Below are positions 15,748-24,557 of a stretch of 49,445 nt of DNA, piece after piece. The stretch is from a bacterium (lineage in GTDB: Bacteria > Bacteroidota > Ignavibacteria > Kapaibacteriales > UBA2268). The notes under the pieces were generated by a model. It was given only the letters and a program-made list of their open reading frames with translations, had not been told where the DNA came from and made no database searches. A program made the position numbers and the translations under genes. The stretch covers positions 1-49,445 of the forward strand of contig JANJTB010000012.1 in NCBI GenBank assembly GCA_024711295.1, in the 5' to 3' direction. Each line of letters opens with the position of its first letter. Positions within the stretch are counted from its first letter, which is position 1.

Positions 15748-18700
15748 TTATTTACCAAAATCTTCCTTTTTGTTAGGTAATTGCGGTATCTTAGGCAGTT
15801 TAGGTTTTTTATCAGTTTTTTGTAGTTCAAGTACGGTCTTAATAGCATAATTTAATTGCTGGTCGTTACCGTTTATTTCTTGCCAAGGGTCGTTATCAAC
15901 TTCAACATCAGGCACCATGCCAACGTCTTCCAGTACCCATTTACCATCGGCGCCGAAATTTGCTACTTCCGGGCGATTAACACTGCTACCGTCGAGCAAA
16001 GGCAACGAACCGTAAATGCCAATGACTCCACCCCAAGATCTTTTTCCTATCACCGGACCTAAACCTAATGTTTTGAATTGATAAGGGAATAAATCGCCGT
16101 CACTCATAGACATTTCATTAATAATACATACCATCGGACCTGTCATAACAGCATCAGGATTAGTCAGGACCGTTTCCATATTTCGTGCATACTTTGCAAT
16201 TACCAGTTCACGACGCAATCTTTCGATAATCATAGGCGAAACGTTGCCACCACCATTATATCTGTCATCAATAATAAGCCCTTCTTTGTTCAGCTGTGGA
16301 TAGAAATATCTGACGAACCAATTCAGACCGTTATTAGGCATCATATCGGGTATGTGAATATACCCAATTTTTCCACCTGTAGCAGAATCCACTTTTCTTC
16401 GGTTATTCTCTACCCAGTCAAAGTATCTAAGTGTTCGCTCATCATCAATTGTTTTGATATCAAGAGTTTTGGGATTACTTCCATCAGCATTATTGGAGAA
16501 TTTTACTTTCACAAACTTATTTGCTTTGTTGACTAATGCTGTATATGGTGTGTTTTCGGCGTCGAGCTTTTGTCCGTCAATTTCGAGAATATAATCACCC
16601 TCGCTGATATTGAATCCCGGCTCGGTAAGTGGAGACCTGATACCATTTTCCCAGTTCATCCCCTTAAATATTTTCTTTATTTTGTATGATTTAGCTGCAG
16701 AATTATATTCAAAGTCAGCTCCAAGCAGCCCTGTTTTAACTTCCTTGGGCTTAGGCATATCTCCACCACTTACATAGGCGTGGCCCGCATCCAGCTCTCC
16801 AATCATCTCCCCGATAATGTAAGTCAGGTCATTACGATGAGTTACGTGATTTAGCAGGGGCTCATATTTAATTCTGATAGAATCCCAATTATATCCGTGC
16901 ATATTGGGGTCGTAGAAGAAATCTCTGAAGTGACGCCATGATTCATTAAATACCTGTTTCCATTCTGCTCTTTTGTCAACTAATGTCTGCAACTGATCGA
17001 GCTCAAGCTTTCCCTCTTTGGGTGTAATCTTTTCGCTTAGCTTTGTGATGTAATAATCGCTTCCACTACGGAAGAAAATGTTCTTTTCGTCGTTGCTGAT
17101 GGCAAAATTACCGATATTGCCGACTTCTTTTTCTTCTTTGGTGGTCATGTCGTAATAATACATTGAGCGCGGTTTGTCCTTTTCGTCGCGTAAATAGTAG
17201 AGCTTATGCGACTTGACAGGTATAATGTTTGAATATACTCCGGCAGGTGTAGGCAACTTGAAAACTCGTTCCTGAATATTTGAGAAATCAATATTTACAA
17301 GCGGAATATCGTCTTTTTTGTCTCGTTTTTTCTTCTCATCATCTTCAGCCGGCTCGGAGTCATTTTCGAAGATCGCAAATGGATTTACTGTTGTGTCTTG
17401 AAGAGTTAATCCAAATACATTAGTCATGTGAGTATATTGAAAGTTGTACTCAAAATTGCCCATACTTGGCTGGAAATTTCGGTCGGAGAGGAAGAGCAAA
17501 AATCTTCCGCCGGGAGAGAATTTTGGACTATATGAGCTATACATAGGGCTGGTAACGGGATAAGCTTTGTTTTGCTGAATGGAATATATCCATATTTGTC
17601 CGATTTTGGAGTCTGGATAGTCCACATAAGCTATCCATTTACTATCCGGCGACCATTCGAAATCAGAAATATTCCAGATTTTACCTTTTGTAATTTGGGT
17701 TTGCTTTTTGGTTACGATATCAATCATTGTAAATGCGCGTGTGTTATCATAGGTTAGCAGCATTTTTGAGTCGGGCGACCATTTAATATTATAGCGGTAA
17801 AATTTACCGTTAGTAGTAAGTTGCATTTTGTCGCTTCCGTCGGGTTTCATAAGATAAATCTCGTCATTACCTGATTTATCGCTGATATATGCTATCCACT
17901 TGCCATCGGGCGACCATACAGCACTACGATTATGAACTCCCTGTTCGTTTGTCAGATTTTCGATATTACCTTTACTTGCAGGAACAGAATAAATATTGCC
18001 GCGTGCAGATATCAAAGCCCTTTTCGCATTAGGTGATAAATCAGCATTGCTGATTCTATTCTTTAGGTTTTCGAGTTTAGGTCTGATTGTTGCGAAATCG
18101 CTTTGAATAATAATATCCAATTTCTTAATCTGTTCTGTTGCCAGGTCCATCAGGTAAATATAGCCTCCATTCTCGAAAGCTATATGATTCTTGCCTAATG
18201 AGGGGAATTTAACGTCAAATTCTTTAAAATCTGTAATTTTCTTAGTTTGTTTGGTGCTCAGGTCGTAACAAAACAAATTCATCGTAAAATCTTTGTCTGA
18301 TAAGTAATAAACTTTGTTGCCTGACCAAAGAGGAATAATATCCTGAAATTTATTATTTGTGATATTTTCGGAAGCTCCGGTTTTTAGGTCATAGATTCTG
18401 ATGTCGTCCGCTTGACCTCCGCTGTAACGCTTCCAAGTCCGGTATTCTCTGAAAATTCTGTTATATGCGATTTTAGAGTTATCAGGGCTTAGCGACGCGA
18501 ATCCGCCTCTGGGAATTGGAAGCTGCTCGGGCAATCCTCCCGAAATGTTGGCATAGAATAAAGTTCCGCTAAGGTTCCATGCCGCATGCCTGCTACGGTA
18601 TAGAATTTTCTTAGAGTCGTTTGTCCACTGCATTATTATTTTGTCCGGACCCTGACGCTCTGAGGTGCCTATTTCGTTAAAAGAAAAAGTTATTCTTTTG

Positions 18701-18990
18701 GGCTCGTCAAATTTGTTTAAATCAAGCGTGTAAATTTCGTTATTACCATCGTATTCAGCAGTAAAGGCAAGTGTTTTGCCATCAGGCGAAAATCTCGGAT
18801 ATCGCTCTAATCCTTCGTGAGTTGTTAGTCTCTGTGCCAAACCCCCACTGATTGGGGCTATATATATATCACCACCATAAACAAATGATACCTGACTCTC
18901 AGATGTATTTGGATATCTGAGAAGCCGCGACTCCTGAGCGAATAGTGATGAAATACCTAGAAAAAATATTATTGCTGCAATTCTACTCAT
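15748..18990 (-). CDS. Tricorn-type protease (S41 family) with beta-propeller and PDZ domains, exported
   Basis: The 1080-residue protein has the tricorn architecture: a signal peptide (MSRIAAIIFFLGISSLFAQ), a first propeller with TolB/PD40-like repeats (FSPDGKTLAF), a second propeller (WSPDGKWIAYISDKSGNDEIY, WSPDSKMLL), a C1 helical domain, a PDZ domain (about 760-850) and the S41 catalytic C2 domain. Catalytic candidates are His737 (ELDAGHAY), Ser963 (NEMSMSDGD) and Glu1021 (WVLEDVG), close to the positions in archaeal tricorn. It probably degrades peptides in the periplasm or outside. A ribosome-binding site GGAG precedes the ATG, and a TACTTTTG promoter word lies about 40 bp upstream. No tricorn-interacting factor genes are adjacent. 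Confidence 0.92.
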   Translation of the reverse strand: MSRIAAIIFFLGISSLFAQESRLLRYPNTSESQVSFVYGGDIYIAPISGGLAQRLTTHEGLERYPRFSPDGKTLAFTAEYDGNNEIYTLDLNKFDEPKRITFSFNEIGTSERQGPDKIIMQWTNDSKKILYRSRHAAWNLSGTLFYANISGGLPEQLPIPRGGFASLSPDNSKIAYNRIFREYRTWKRYSGGQADDIRIYDLKTGASENITNNKFQDIIPLWSGNKVYYLSDKDFTMNLFCYDLSTKQTKKITDFKEFDVKFPSLGKNHIAFENGGYIYLMDLATEQIKKLDIIIQSDFATIRPKLENLKNRISNADLSPNAKRALISARGNIYSVPASKGNIENLTNEQGVHNRSAVWSPDGKWIAYISDKSGNDEIYLMKPDGSDKMQLTTNGKFYRYNIKWSPDSKMLLTYDNTRAFTMIDIVTKKQTQITKGKIWNISDFEWSPDSKWIAYVDYPDSKIGQIWIYSIQQNKAYPVTSPMYSSYSPKFSPGGRFLLFLSDRNFQPSMGNFEYNFQYTHMTNVFGLTLQDTTVNPFAIFENDSEPAEDDEKKKRDKKDDIPLVNIDFSNIQERVFKLPTPAGVYSNIIPVKSHKLYYLRDEKDKPRSMYYYDMTTKEEKEVGNIGNFAISNDEKNIFFRSGSDYYITKLSEKITPKEGKLELDQLQTLVDKRAEWKQVFNESWRHFRDFFYDPNMHGYNWDSIRIKYEPLLNHVTHRNDLTYIIGEMIGELDAGHAYVSGGDMPKPKEVKTGLLGADFEYNSAAKSYKIKKIFKGMNWENGIRSPLTEPGFNISEGDYILEIDGQKLDAENTPYTALVNKANKFVKVKFSNNADGSNPKTLDIKTIDDERTLRYFDWVENNRRKVDSATGGKIGYIHIPDMMPNNGLNWFVRYFYPQLNKEGLIIDDRYNGGGNVSPMIIERLRRELVIAKYARNMETVLTNPDAVMTGPMVCIINEMSMSDGDLFPYQFKTLGLGPVIGKRSWGGVIGIYGSLPLLDGSSVNRPEVANFGADGKWVLEDVGMVPDVEVDNDPWQEINGNDQQLNYAIKTVLELQKTDKKPKLPKIPQLPNKKEDFGK

Positions 18991-19029
18991 TACAACTCCA
19001 ATTTTTAATTATACAATTTTTAAATCAAA

Positions 19030-19037
19030 CAAAAGTA
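19030..19037 (-). promoter_or_regulatory. Candidate -7 element of the tricorn-like gene
   Basis: On the minus strand this reads TACTTTTG, 39 bp upstream of the start codon at 18990. A -33 TTG is not evident. Confidence 0.4.
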
Positions 19038-19191
19038 ATACTTTTTATTACGTTCAGCCGGCTATTAAGTTAAAAAAAAATGTGCTATGATCAATTATTT
19101 TTTTTTCTGCATCAACATATTGTAACATTTTCTAAAACTATCCGTCCTGAATTTGTAGAATTAATATTATTTTTATTAAGGAGAATTAATC

Positions 19192-19881
19192 ATGAAGATT
19201 CAGGTAATTTCGGTACTGTTGTTGTTTGCTCTAATTGTGGGCTCTTGCAGCGACTCTACCTCGCCCTCTCAGACTAACATTTCATTCAGAAGCGGTATCT
19301 CTGAATCCAGTGTTTCTGCCTCGGTAAATCCTAAATCTGACGAAGTACAGAGTGGAATTACGGAGATAAAAATCAATACCGTAAGAATATTGCTAAACGA
19401 GATTAAGGTAAAGCTTAACAGCGAAGACAAGAAAGTACGTACAGGTCCCGCAGTTTATACTATTACACCCGACTCGCAGTCAGTTGAGTTTGCTAATGCT
19501 GATTTGCCAAGCGGCTCTATCGAGCAAATTAAGTTTGAATTCCATAGATTTTCGTCGAGTGAGCTTGCTACTTACCAAAACAACAATACATTCAAAGATT
19601 TTGCCACCGCCGACAGATATTCGGTAATAATTACAGGTATCAAAAAAGTTGGTGATACAGAAACTCCATTTGAATATAAATCAAAAATGACTGCTAACTT
19701 AACTTACAACATTACTCCTCCTTTGGTGATTGACGACAAAAGCACTACTTATATAGATTTTGTATTTCAACCTGAATTTGTATTCAAAAAGACAGGCGCT
19801 CTTATTGACCCCGACGATCCGAAGAACTTTAACGACATTGATAATTTGCTCAAAGATGCTATCAAGGCACTTAAGAAATAA
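19192..19881 (+). CDS. Lipoprotein resembling the DUF4382 family
   Basis: The 229-residue product has a lipoprotein signal (MKIQVISVLLLFALIVGSC) with lipidation Cys19, so it is membrane-anchored. The following region (about 50-200) has a pattern like DUF4382: ITEIKINTVRILLNEIKVKL, then DLPSGSIEQIKFEFHRFSS. DUF4382 proteins often occur as surface or periplasmic lipoproteins of unknown role. A strong ribosome-binding site (AAGGAG) lies 8 bp before the ATG, unusual for this window. The gene is alone, divergent from the tricorn-like gene, and followed by a clear terminator. Family assignment is tentative. Confidence 0.7.
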   Translation: MKIQVISVLLLFALIVGSCSDSTSPSQTNISFRSGISESSVSASVNPKSDEVQSGITEIKINTVRILLNEIKVKLNSEDKKVRTGPAVYTITPDSQSVEFANADLPSGSIEQIKFEFHRFSSSELATYQNNNTFKDFATADRYSVIITGIKKVGDTETPFEYKSKMTANLTYNITPPLVIDDKSTTYIDFVFQPEFVFKKTGALIDPDDPKNFNDIDNLLKDAIKALKK

Positions 19882-19902
19882 ATTTATCTGATTAATTTAT
19901 AG

Positions 19903-19945
19903 AAAATCCCTTACCTTTTTTTACAGCAGGTAGGGGATTTTTGTT
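19903..19945 (+). terminator. Rho-independent terminator of the lipoprotein gene
   Basis: The stem AAAATCCCTTACC/GGTAGGGGATTTT (19903-19915 with 19929-19941, with one G-T pair) is followed by TTG and T-rich DNA. It lies 22 bp after the stop codon at 19881. Confidence 0.85.
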
Positions 19946-19997
19946 GAGTGATGATAAGTTGTTTAGTTGTATAATGTTATTAACAATAATTAATTTT

Positions 19998-20013
19998 AAT
20001 ATTTGCAAATATT
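19998..20013. promoter_or_regulatory. Perfect 16-bp palindrome, candidate operator
   Basis: AATATTTGCAAATATT is a perfect palindrome 45 bp upstream of the hydrolase gene at 20059. Its inner 14 bp recur exactly at 49370-49383 before the last gene of the window. It may be a binding site for a dimeric regulator. AT-rich palindromes arise easily, so confidence is modest. Confidence 0.45.
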
Positions 20014-20058
20014 TGATTAATTTAGAATTTAAAGATTGCTAAATTTCATACAAACTTT

Positions 20059-20916
20059 ATGTTAAATTGGTTAGATAAAGCTGAATATCCGTTTCAGTCT
20101 AATTATTTTGAGATTGACGGTTACAAGATGCACTACATAGACGAAGGTCAAGGTGATGTGCTCTTTTTTTTGCACGGAACACCTTCCTGGAGTTTTGAAT
20201 ATCGAAACCAAATAAAAGAATTATCAAAGAATTACAGATGTATAGCCCCCGACTACATAGGTTTTGGCTTGTCGGACAAGCCCGAAATTTATAATTATTC
20301 GACTCTAAACCACAGTATCTCTATCGGCAGACTGATTAAGCACCTGAAAATTGACAAAATGAATCTTGTTCTTCATGATTTTGGCGGTCCTATTGGATTC
20401 AATTTTGCGATTAATAATCCCGAAAAAATTGACAACATTGTTGTGATGAATTCCTGGCTTTGGAGCTCGGCAAATGACCCCAAATTCATTAAATTCTCGA
20501 AAATTCTGAAAAGTCCATTGCTACCGTTCCTCTACAAATACCTGAATTTTTCTGCAAGATATTTACTGCCTAAATCATTTGGCAGCAAAAAGATAAACAA
20601 GCATATCCACAAGCATTACACAAAACCTTTTGCTAACAGTAAAGAGCGAAACGGAACTTTGGCATTTGCTAAATCACTGCTCAACGACCATAACTGGTTC
20701 GAAGAATTATGGAATCAGAGAGGAGCCCTCAGAGATAAAAGATTTTTGTTTATTTGGGGTATGAGTGATACATTTGTGGGCAAAAACGAGCTCGATAAAT
20801 TCTTGCGCGGATTTAATTTAATGTACGAACTTAGGATCAATGAGTGCGGCCATTTTCCACAAGAAGAAGATCCCGAAACTGTCAATGCAGCCATACTTGA
20901 ATTTTTGAATAATTAA
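20059..20916 (+). CDS. Alpha/beta hydrolase related to haloalkane dehalogenases
   Basis: The 285-residue enzyme has the epoxide-hydrolase/haloalkane-dehalogenase form of the fold. Features are HGTPSWSFEYR (39-49) for the oxyanion region, an aspartate nucleophile in VLHDFGGPIG (Asp107), a likely acid Asp237 (IWGMSDTF) and a catalytic His265 (NECGHFPQEEDPE). An Asp nucleophile instead of Ser points to hydrolysis through an alkyl-enzyme ester. However, true haloalkane dehalogenases have Trp just after the nucleophile to hold halide; here it is Phe108. Dehalogenase activity is therefore doubtful, and another substrate is quite possible. No signal peptide is present. The gene stands alone. Confidence 0.75.
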   Translation: MLNWLDKAEYPFQSNYFEIDGYKMHYIDEGQGDVLFFLHGTPSWSFEYRNQIKELSKNYRCIAPDYIGFGLSDKPEIYNYSTLNHSISIGRLIKHLKIDKMNLVLHDFGGPIGFNFAINNPEKIDNIVVMNSWLWSSANDPKFIKFSKILKSPLLPFLYKYLNFSARYLLPKSFGSKKINKHIHKHYTKPFANSKERNGTLAFAKSLLNDHNWFEELWNQRGALRDKRFLFIWGMSDTFVGKNELDKFLRGFNLMYELRINECGHFPQEEDPETVNAAILEFLNN

Positions 20917-21003
20917 CATATTTTTTTTGTGGAGTCCGGAGACCACATTAGAAATAAACGGGGCGATATCCGAAAAGCCTTATGAGTAGGAGTGGGAGAT
21001 ATT

Positions 21004-21246
21004 ATGGAAGAGCAATACAACGCCGAGGTAATGTCGGTAAAAGAATGGTTCATTACAACTTTAATTTTGGCAATACCCATGGTTGGGTTGATTATGCTGT
21101 TTGTTTGGGGATTTGGTGCCGGTCACAACCCCAACAAGGCGAACTGGGCTAAAGCTATGTTGCTCTGGTATGCAGTTCTCGTTGCACTGACAATATTTAT
21201 CTTCTTAATATTCGGAGCAGCTCTGTTTACTACAATGTCCGCATAA
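21004..21246 (+). CDS. Small two-helix inner membrane protein
   Basis: This 80-residue protein has two transmembrane helices (about 13-35 and 52-76) joined by a short polar loop GHNPNKANWAKA. The start is the ATG at 21004, preceded by a ribosome-binding site (GTAGGAGTGGGAG); a GTG 12 bp upstream is less likely. The pattern SVKEWFITTLILAIPMVGLIMLFVWGFG...NPNKANWAKA resembles short uncharacterised membrane proteins found in many phyla, often alone or after a zinc ribbon. Function is unknown. A hairpin follows the gene. Confidence 0.7.
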   Translation: MEEQYNAEVMSVKEWFITTLILAIPMVGLIMLFVWGFGAGHNPNKANWAKAMLLWYAVLVALTIFIFLIFGAALFTTMSA

Positions 21247-21275
21247 ATCGGGGAAATAAATTTGACGTATTAACC

Positions 21276-21303
21276 ATAGCCCGCGAATTAATTCGTGGGC
21301 TAT
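21276..21303. terminator. Hairpin terminator after the small membrane protein gene
   Basis: The near-perfect inverted repeat ATAGCCCGCGAAT/ATTCGTGGGCTAT (one mismatch, no loop to speak of) ends in AT-rich DNA. It lies 30 bp after the stop codon. Confidence 0.65.
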
Positions 21304-21604
21304 AATTATGTAAAGAAAACGCATAACCGTTTTAGCTTTTTTCTTTGCCATCAGGATAATATTCACTAATTTTGTAAATTCACTTATCGAGAATTCGTAG
21401 ATAAGTGGTTTTGATATTGGAAGTGGGTATGTAGTAGTTAACGGCAATTAAAGAAAAAACAACCCTTGTGAAAAATTTACTGCAGAAAAGAAAAAAATGA
21501 TAGCCCAACCTCCACCCAAAAATAATACGAGTGGATTTCAAGAGATAAAGGGCAGACAACGGTAATAAATTTTAACTTTGACAATTGGAAAATTGAAGTA
21601 ATAA
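21304..21604. other. Spacer upstream of the restriction-modification cassette
   Basis: The 300-bp spacer contains an inverted repeat CACTTATC/GATAAGTG (21381-21388 with 21400-21407, 11-bp loop) and a TAACTTTG word (21573-21580), a possible -7 box 24 bp before the res ATG. I see no gene or integrase. It could mark the left boundary of the acquired cassette, but no matching direct repeat was found at the right end. Confidence 0.4.
21573..21580 (+). promoter_or_regulatory. Candidate -7 element of the res-rhuM-mod operon
   Basis: TAACTTTG matches TAnnTTTG and ends 24 bp before the res start codon. No convincing -33 element accompanies it. Confidence 0.4.
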
Positions 21605-24553
21605 ATGACGACAAAAACAGAAACAAAACAGTTTCAATACGAAATACAAAGCTATCAGGAGGACTGTGTTACAAACATTACCAGCCTTTTTGAAAGCCTT
21701 CGCCAAAAAGTGGATTTTGGTGAGGTGCTGACGGCACACCACAAAAAGAACAAATACAATTTTCCGGTTCAAGACACTAAAAACATTGACATAATGATGG
21801 AAACGGGAACGGGTAAAACTTTCACGTTTATAAAAACCATTTTTGAACTGAGTAAACATTTCGGCTACAAAAAATTTATCGTTCTTATTCCGACAGTTCC
21901 AATCAGAGAAGGAACAAAAACAAACTTAGAGGACACCAAAGATTACTTCAAAAGCTTTTACGCCAACGAGAAAGAAAAGGAAATTGAAACCTTTGTTTAC
22001 GAAGGTGGAAACATTTCAGCCGTTAGACAATTTATCGGCACTTCGCATTTATCGGTTTTGGTAATGACGCCAAGCTCATTCAGCCACAAAGACAATATCC
22101 TAAACCGACCTTTAGAGAGAGAAATTTATGCTCCTAATCTATTTGAAAATAATACAGAACCGCCAAAATCATATTTGGAATGCTTAAAACGCCTAAATCC
22201 AATCGTGATAATGGATGAGCCGCATCGCTTTGAGGGTGATGCTTTCAAAAAATACTTTGAAGGATTCGATAATTACTATTTGCGTTTTGGTGCTACTTTC
22301 CCAAAAAAGAAAGATAGTTTGCCTTTATCTAATGTTGCCTATGTATTAGACAGCATTTCTTCATTCCGACAAAGTTTGGTTAAGAAAATTGTGGTTTATA
22401 CGCAAGACGTGGTTGAGAATACAGACACACTCATTGGAATTGAAAAAGTTGGTTCTGTTTATAAAGCTCTGGTTGATAGATTTATTAACGGGGTTACAAT
22501 AAGACTTAGAGACAAAGATGCACTAGGCGTTGGTGCAGTTTTCAACGGAAAAAGCATAAAGAAAATAAACAAAGACACTATTGTTTTAGCGGACGATACG
22601 ATTGAAAAAGTTGATTATTCTTTATCGGACGGATCATTGCGGGCAATGATTAAAGAAACAATCAAAATTCACTTTGAAAAAGAAAAAGGATTGTTTGAGC
22701 AAGGCATAAAAGCTTTGACCTTGTTCTTTATGGAAAGCGACACCAGTTTATTTCGTGGCGACAATCCAAAAATCAAAACCTTTTTTGAAGAAGAATACAA
22801 AAAGCAATACACCGAAATTGTAAGCAAACTTGACCAATCAAGCGACTATTATAAATTCTTGAAGAACGATTTTGACAATGAAAATAATCTGCAAGTTCAC
22901 AAAGGTTATTTCTCAGGTGATAAAAAATATGCCTCAAAAGCAACAGAGGCAGATAAAGCAAAAGCAGATATTAATGAAATTTTGAGTGATAAAAAGAGAT
23001 TACTATCGTTTGAAAGTCCTACTCGTTTCATTTTCTCCATTTGGGCATTACAGGAAGGTTGGGACAATCCGAATGTTTTCACCATCTGTAAACTTTCAAA
23101 TCAAGGAAGTGAAATATCGAAATTGCAACAGATTGGTAGAGGTTTACGCATTTGCGTCAATCAAAACTTACAGCGAAACACGCTTAAAAATCTAAATGAC
23201 GACCAGGAAGCATTTTGGAAAATCAACAACCTTGATGTAGTCGTTTCAAGCAAAGAACACGGTTTTGTTGAAGCAATTCAAAACGAGATTTTAAGTAATT
23301 CATTCCTTATTTCTGAAACATTCACCGAACAAGAACTGATTAAAACACTCAAAGAAAAATCGGGCTTTGATGATGATACCGTAGTTACTTTGGTAGATGA
23401 TATTTTGAAAGACAAAAAAATGATTGTTCGCAAGGCAATTGTTGACGGACAAAAGATTTACGAAAAATCGCCTGAGTTTTCAACTATTCTTAAAGAACAA
23501 AATTTGCCTGAAGAACAAGTAAAAGCAATAGAAAGTTTGTTTGCAACCGATACAAACACATACGTTCAGAAAGCCGAGAAGAAAAAAGAGAAAAAGAAAG
23601 TTTTCATAAAGGCAACGCATTTGCAAGAGTTTCAAAACCTTTGGAACGCTATCAATAAAAATGCTTTCTATGTTTTAGAAACTTTGACCGCAGAGCAGGA
23701 AAGCAAACTGATACAAAACATTAAAACTGAAATTGAAGCCGTAAACATTGAAGAAATTATGTTACAAACCATTCGTGCAGAACTGAACGTAAACAAAATT
23801 GGCGAGCAAGGAGCAATTACAGAAAAGCTAACCGACACCGTTTCATACAAAAGCAAAGTTGATTATTTGGAACTGGTTCGAACGCTATCAAACAACACGA
23901 AAACGCCAATTTCTTTTGTTGTAAAGGTTTTCAATGCTTTGAGTGATGATTTCAAAACCAAAATGCTCTGCAACAATCCTGAACAGGCACAAAGACAAAT
24001 CTCCGAAATAATCAACAATAGCTTAATTACAATGCTCAAGGCAAACATTAAGTATGATGGAATTAACGGAACAGGTTTGCCCAATGTGTTCAAAACAGAA
24101 AAAGGAAAAACATACTTAGACACAGGAAGCGTAGGCAAATTTCAAAAAGACATTGCAGGCGATTTCAATTTAAAAGCCAAATGGGTATTTGAAGAAGTGA
24201 TTGAATACGATAGTGATTTTGAGCTAAACATTGTAGAGAATGACACCGATATGGATGAAATTGAAATATTCGGCAAACTTCCACGCCTAAAAATCAAAAC
24301 ACCTTTGGGTGATTACAACCCCGATTTTTGCTATGCTATTAAAAGCACCGAAGGCAACAAGGTTTTCCTTGTGGTAGAAGCCAAAGGATATAATTTGCTT
24401 ACCGATGTTCCAGAAAAAGAACAAGTCAAAATTGACTTTGCTAAAAAATATTTTGAGGCATTAGGCGAACACTACAAAGACCAAAAAATTAAAATTTCAT
24501 TTAAAGAACGTATTAACAAAACGCAATTAGCGGCATTGATAAATAACGGATAA
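21605..24553 (+). CDS. res: Type III restriction endonuclease subunit Res
   Basis: Res is the ATP-dependent translocating and cutting subunit of a type III restriction-modification system. The 982-residue protein is a superfamily 2 helicase with Walker A METGTGKT (65-72), Walker B IVIMDEPH (DEPH 204-207) and motif VI QIGRGLRI (from 509). A C-terminal PD-(D/E)xK nuclease is present with Pro906-Asp907 and Glu925-Ala-Lys927 (NPDFCY...VVEAKG). Length is typical and all key residues are intact. It heads a three-gene unit, with rhuM 4 bp after it and mod at the end. The A-rich coding strand differs in texture from the flanking housekeeping genes, consistent with horizontal acquisition. Confidence 0.93.
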   Translation: MTTKTETKQFQYEIQSYQEDCVTNITSLFESLRQKVDFGEVLTAHHKKNKYNFPVQDTKNIDIMMETGTGKTFTFIKTIFELSKHFGYKKFIVLIPTVPIREGTKTNLEDTKDYFKSFYANEKEKEIETFVYEGGNISAVRQFIGTSHLSVLVMTPSSFSHKDNILNRPLEREIYAPNLFENNTEPPKSYLECLKRLNPIVIMDEPHRFEGDAFKKYFEGFDNYYLRFGATFPKKKDSLPLSNVAYVLDSISSFRQSLVKKIVVYTQDVVENTDTLIGIEKVGSVYKALVDRFINGVTIRLRDKDALGVGAVFNGKSIKKINKDTIVLADDTIEKVDYSLSDGSLRAMIKETIKIHFEKEKGLFEQGIKALTLFFMESDTSLFRGDNPKIKTFFEEEYKKQYTEIVSKLDQSSDYYKFLKNDFDNENNLQVHKGYFSGDKKYASKATEADKAKADINEILSDKKRLLSFESPTRFIFSIWALQEGWDNPNVFTICKLSNQGSEISKLQQIGRGLRICVNQNLQRNTLKNLNDDQEAFWKINNLDVVVSSKEHGFVEAIQNEILSNSFLISETFTEQELIKTLKEKSGFDDDTVVTLVDDILKDKKMIVRKAIVDGQKIYEKSPEFSTILKEQNLPEEQVKAIESLFATDTNTYVQKAEKKKEKKKVFIKATHLQEFQNLWNAINKNAFYVLETLTAEQESKLIQNIKTEIEAVNIEEIMLQTIRAELNVNKIGEQGAITEKLTDTVSYKSKVDYLELVRTLSNNTKTPISFVVKVFNALSDDFKTKMLCNNPEQAQRQISEIINNSLITMLKANIKYDGINGTGLPNVFKTEKGKTYLDTGSVGKFQKDIAGDFNLKAKWVFEEVIEYDSDFELNIVENDTDMDEIEIFGKLPRLKIKTPLGDYNPDFCYAIKSTEGNKVFLVVEAKGYNLLTDVPEKEQVKIDFAKKYFEALGEHYKDQKIKISFKERINKTQLAALINNG

Positions 24554-24557
24554 AACA

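Noticed and set aside
21304-21604. Integron attC or phage attachment site next to the R-M cassette
   Set aside because: Inverted repeats are present but no attC core pair, no integrase and no direct repeat at the far end (27539-27657) could be found.
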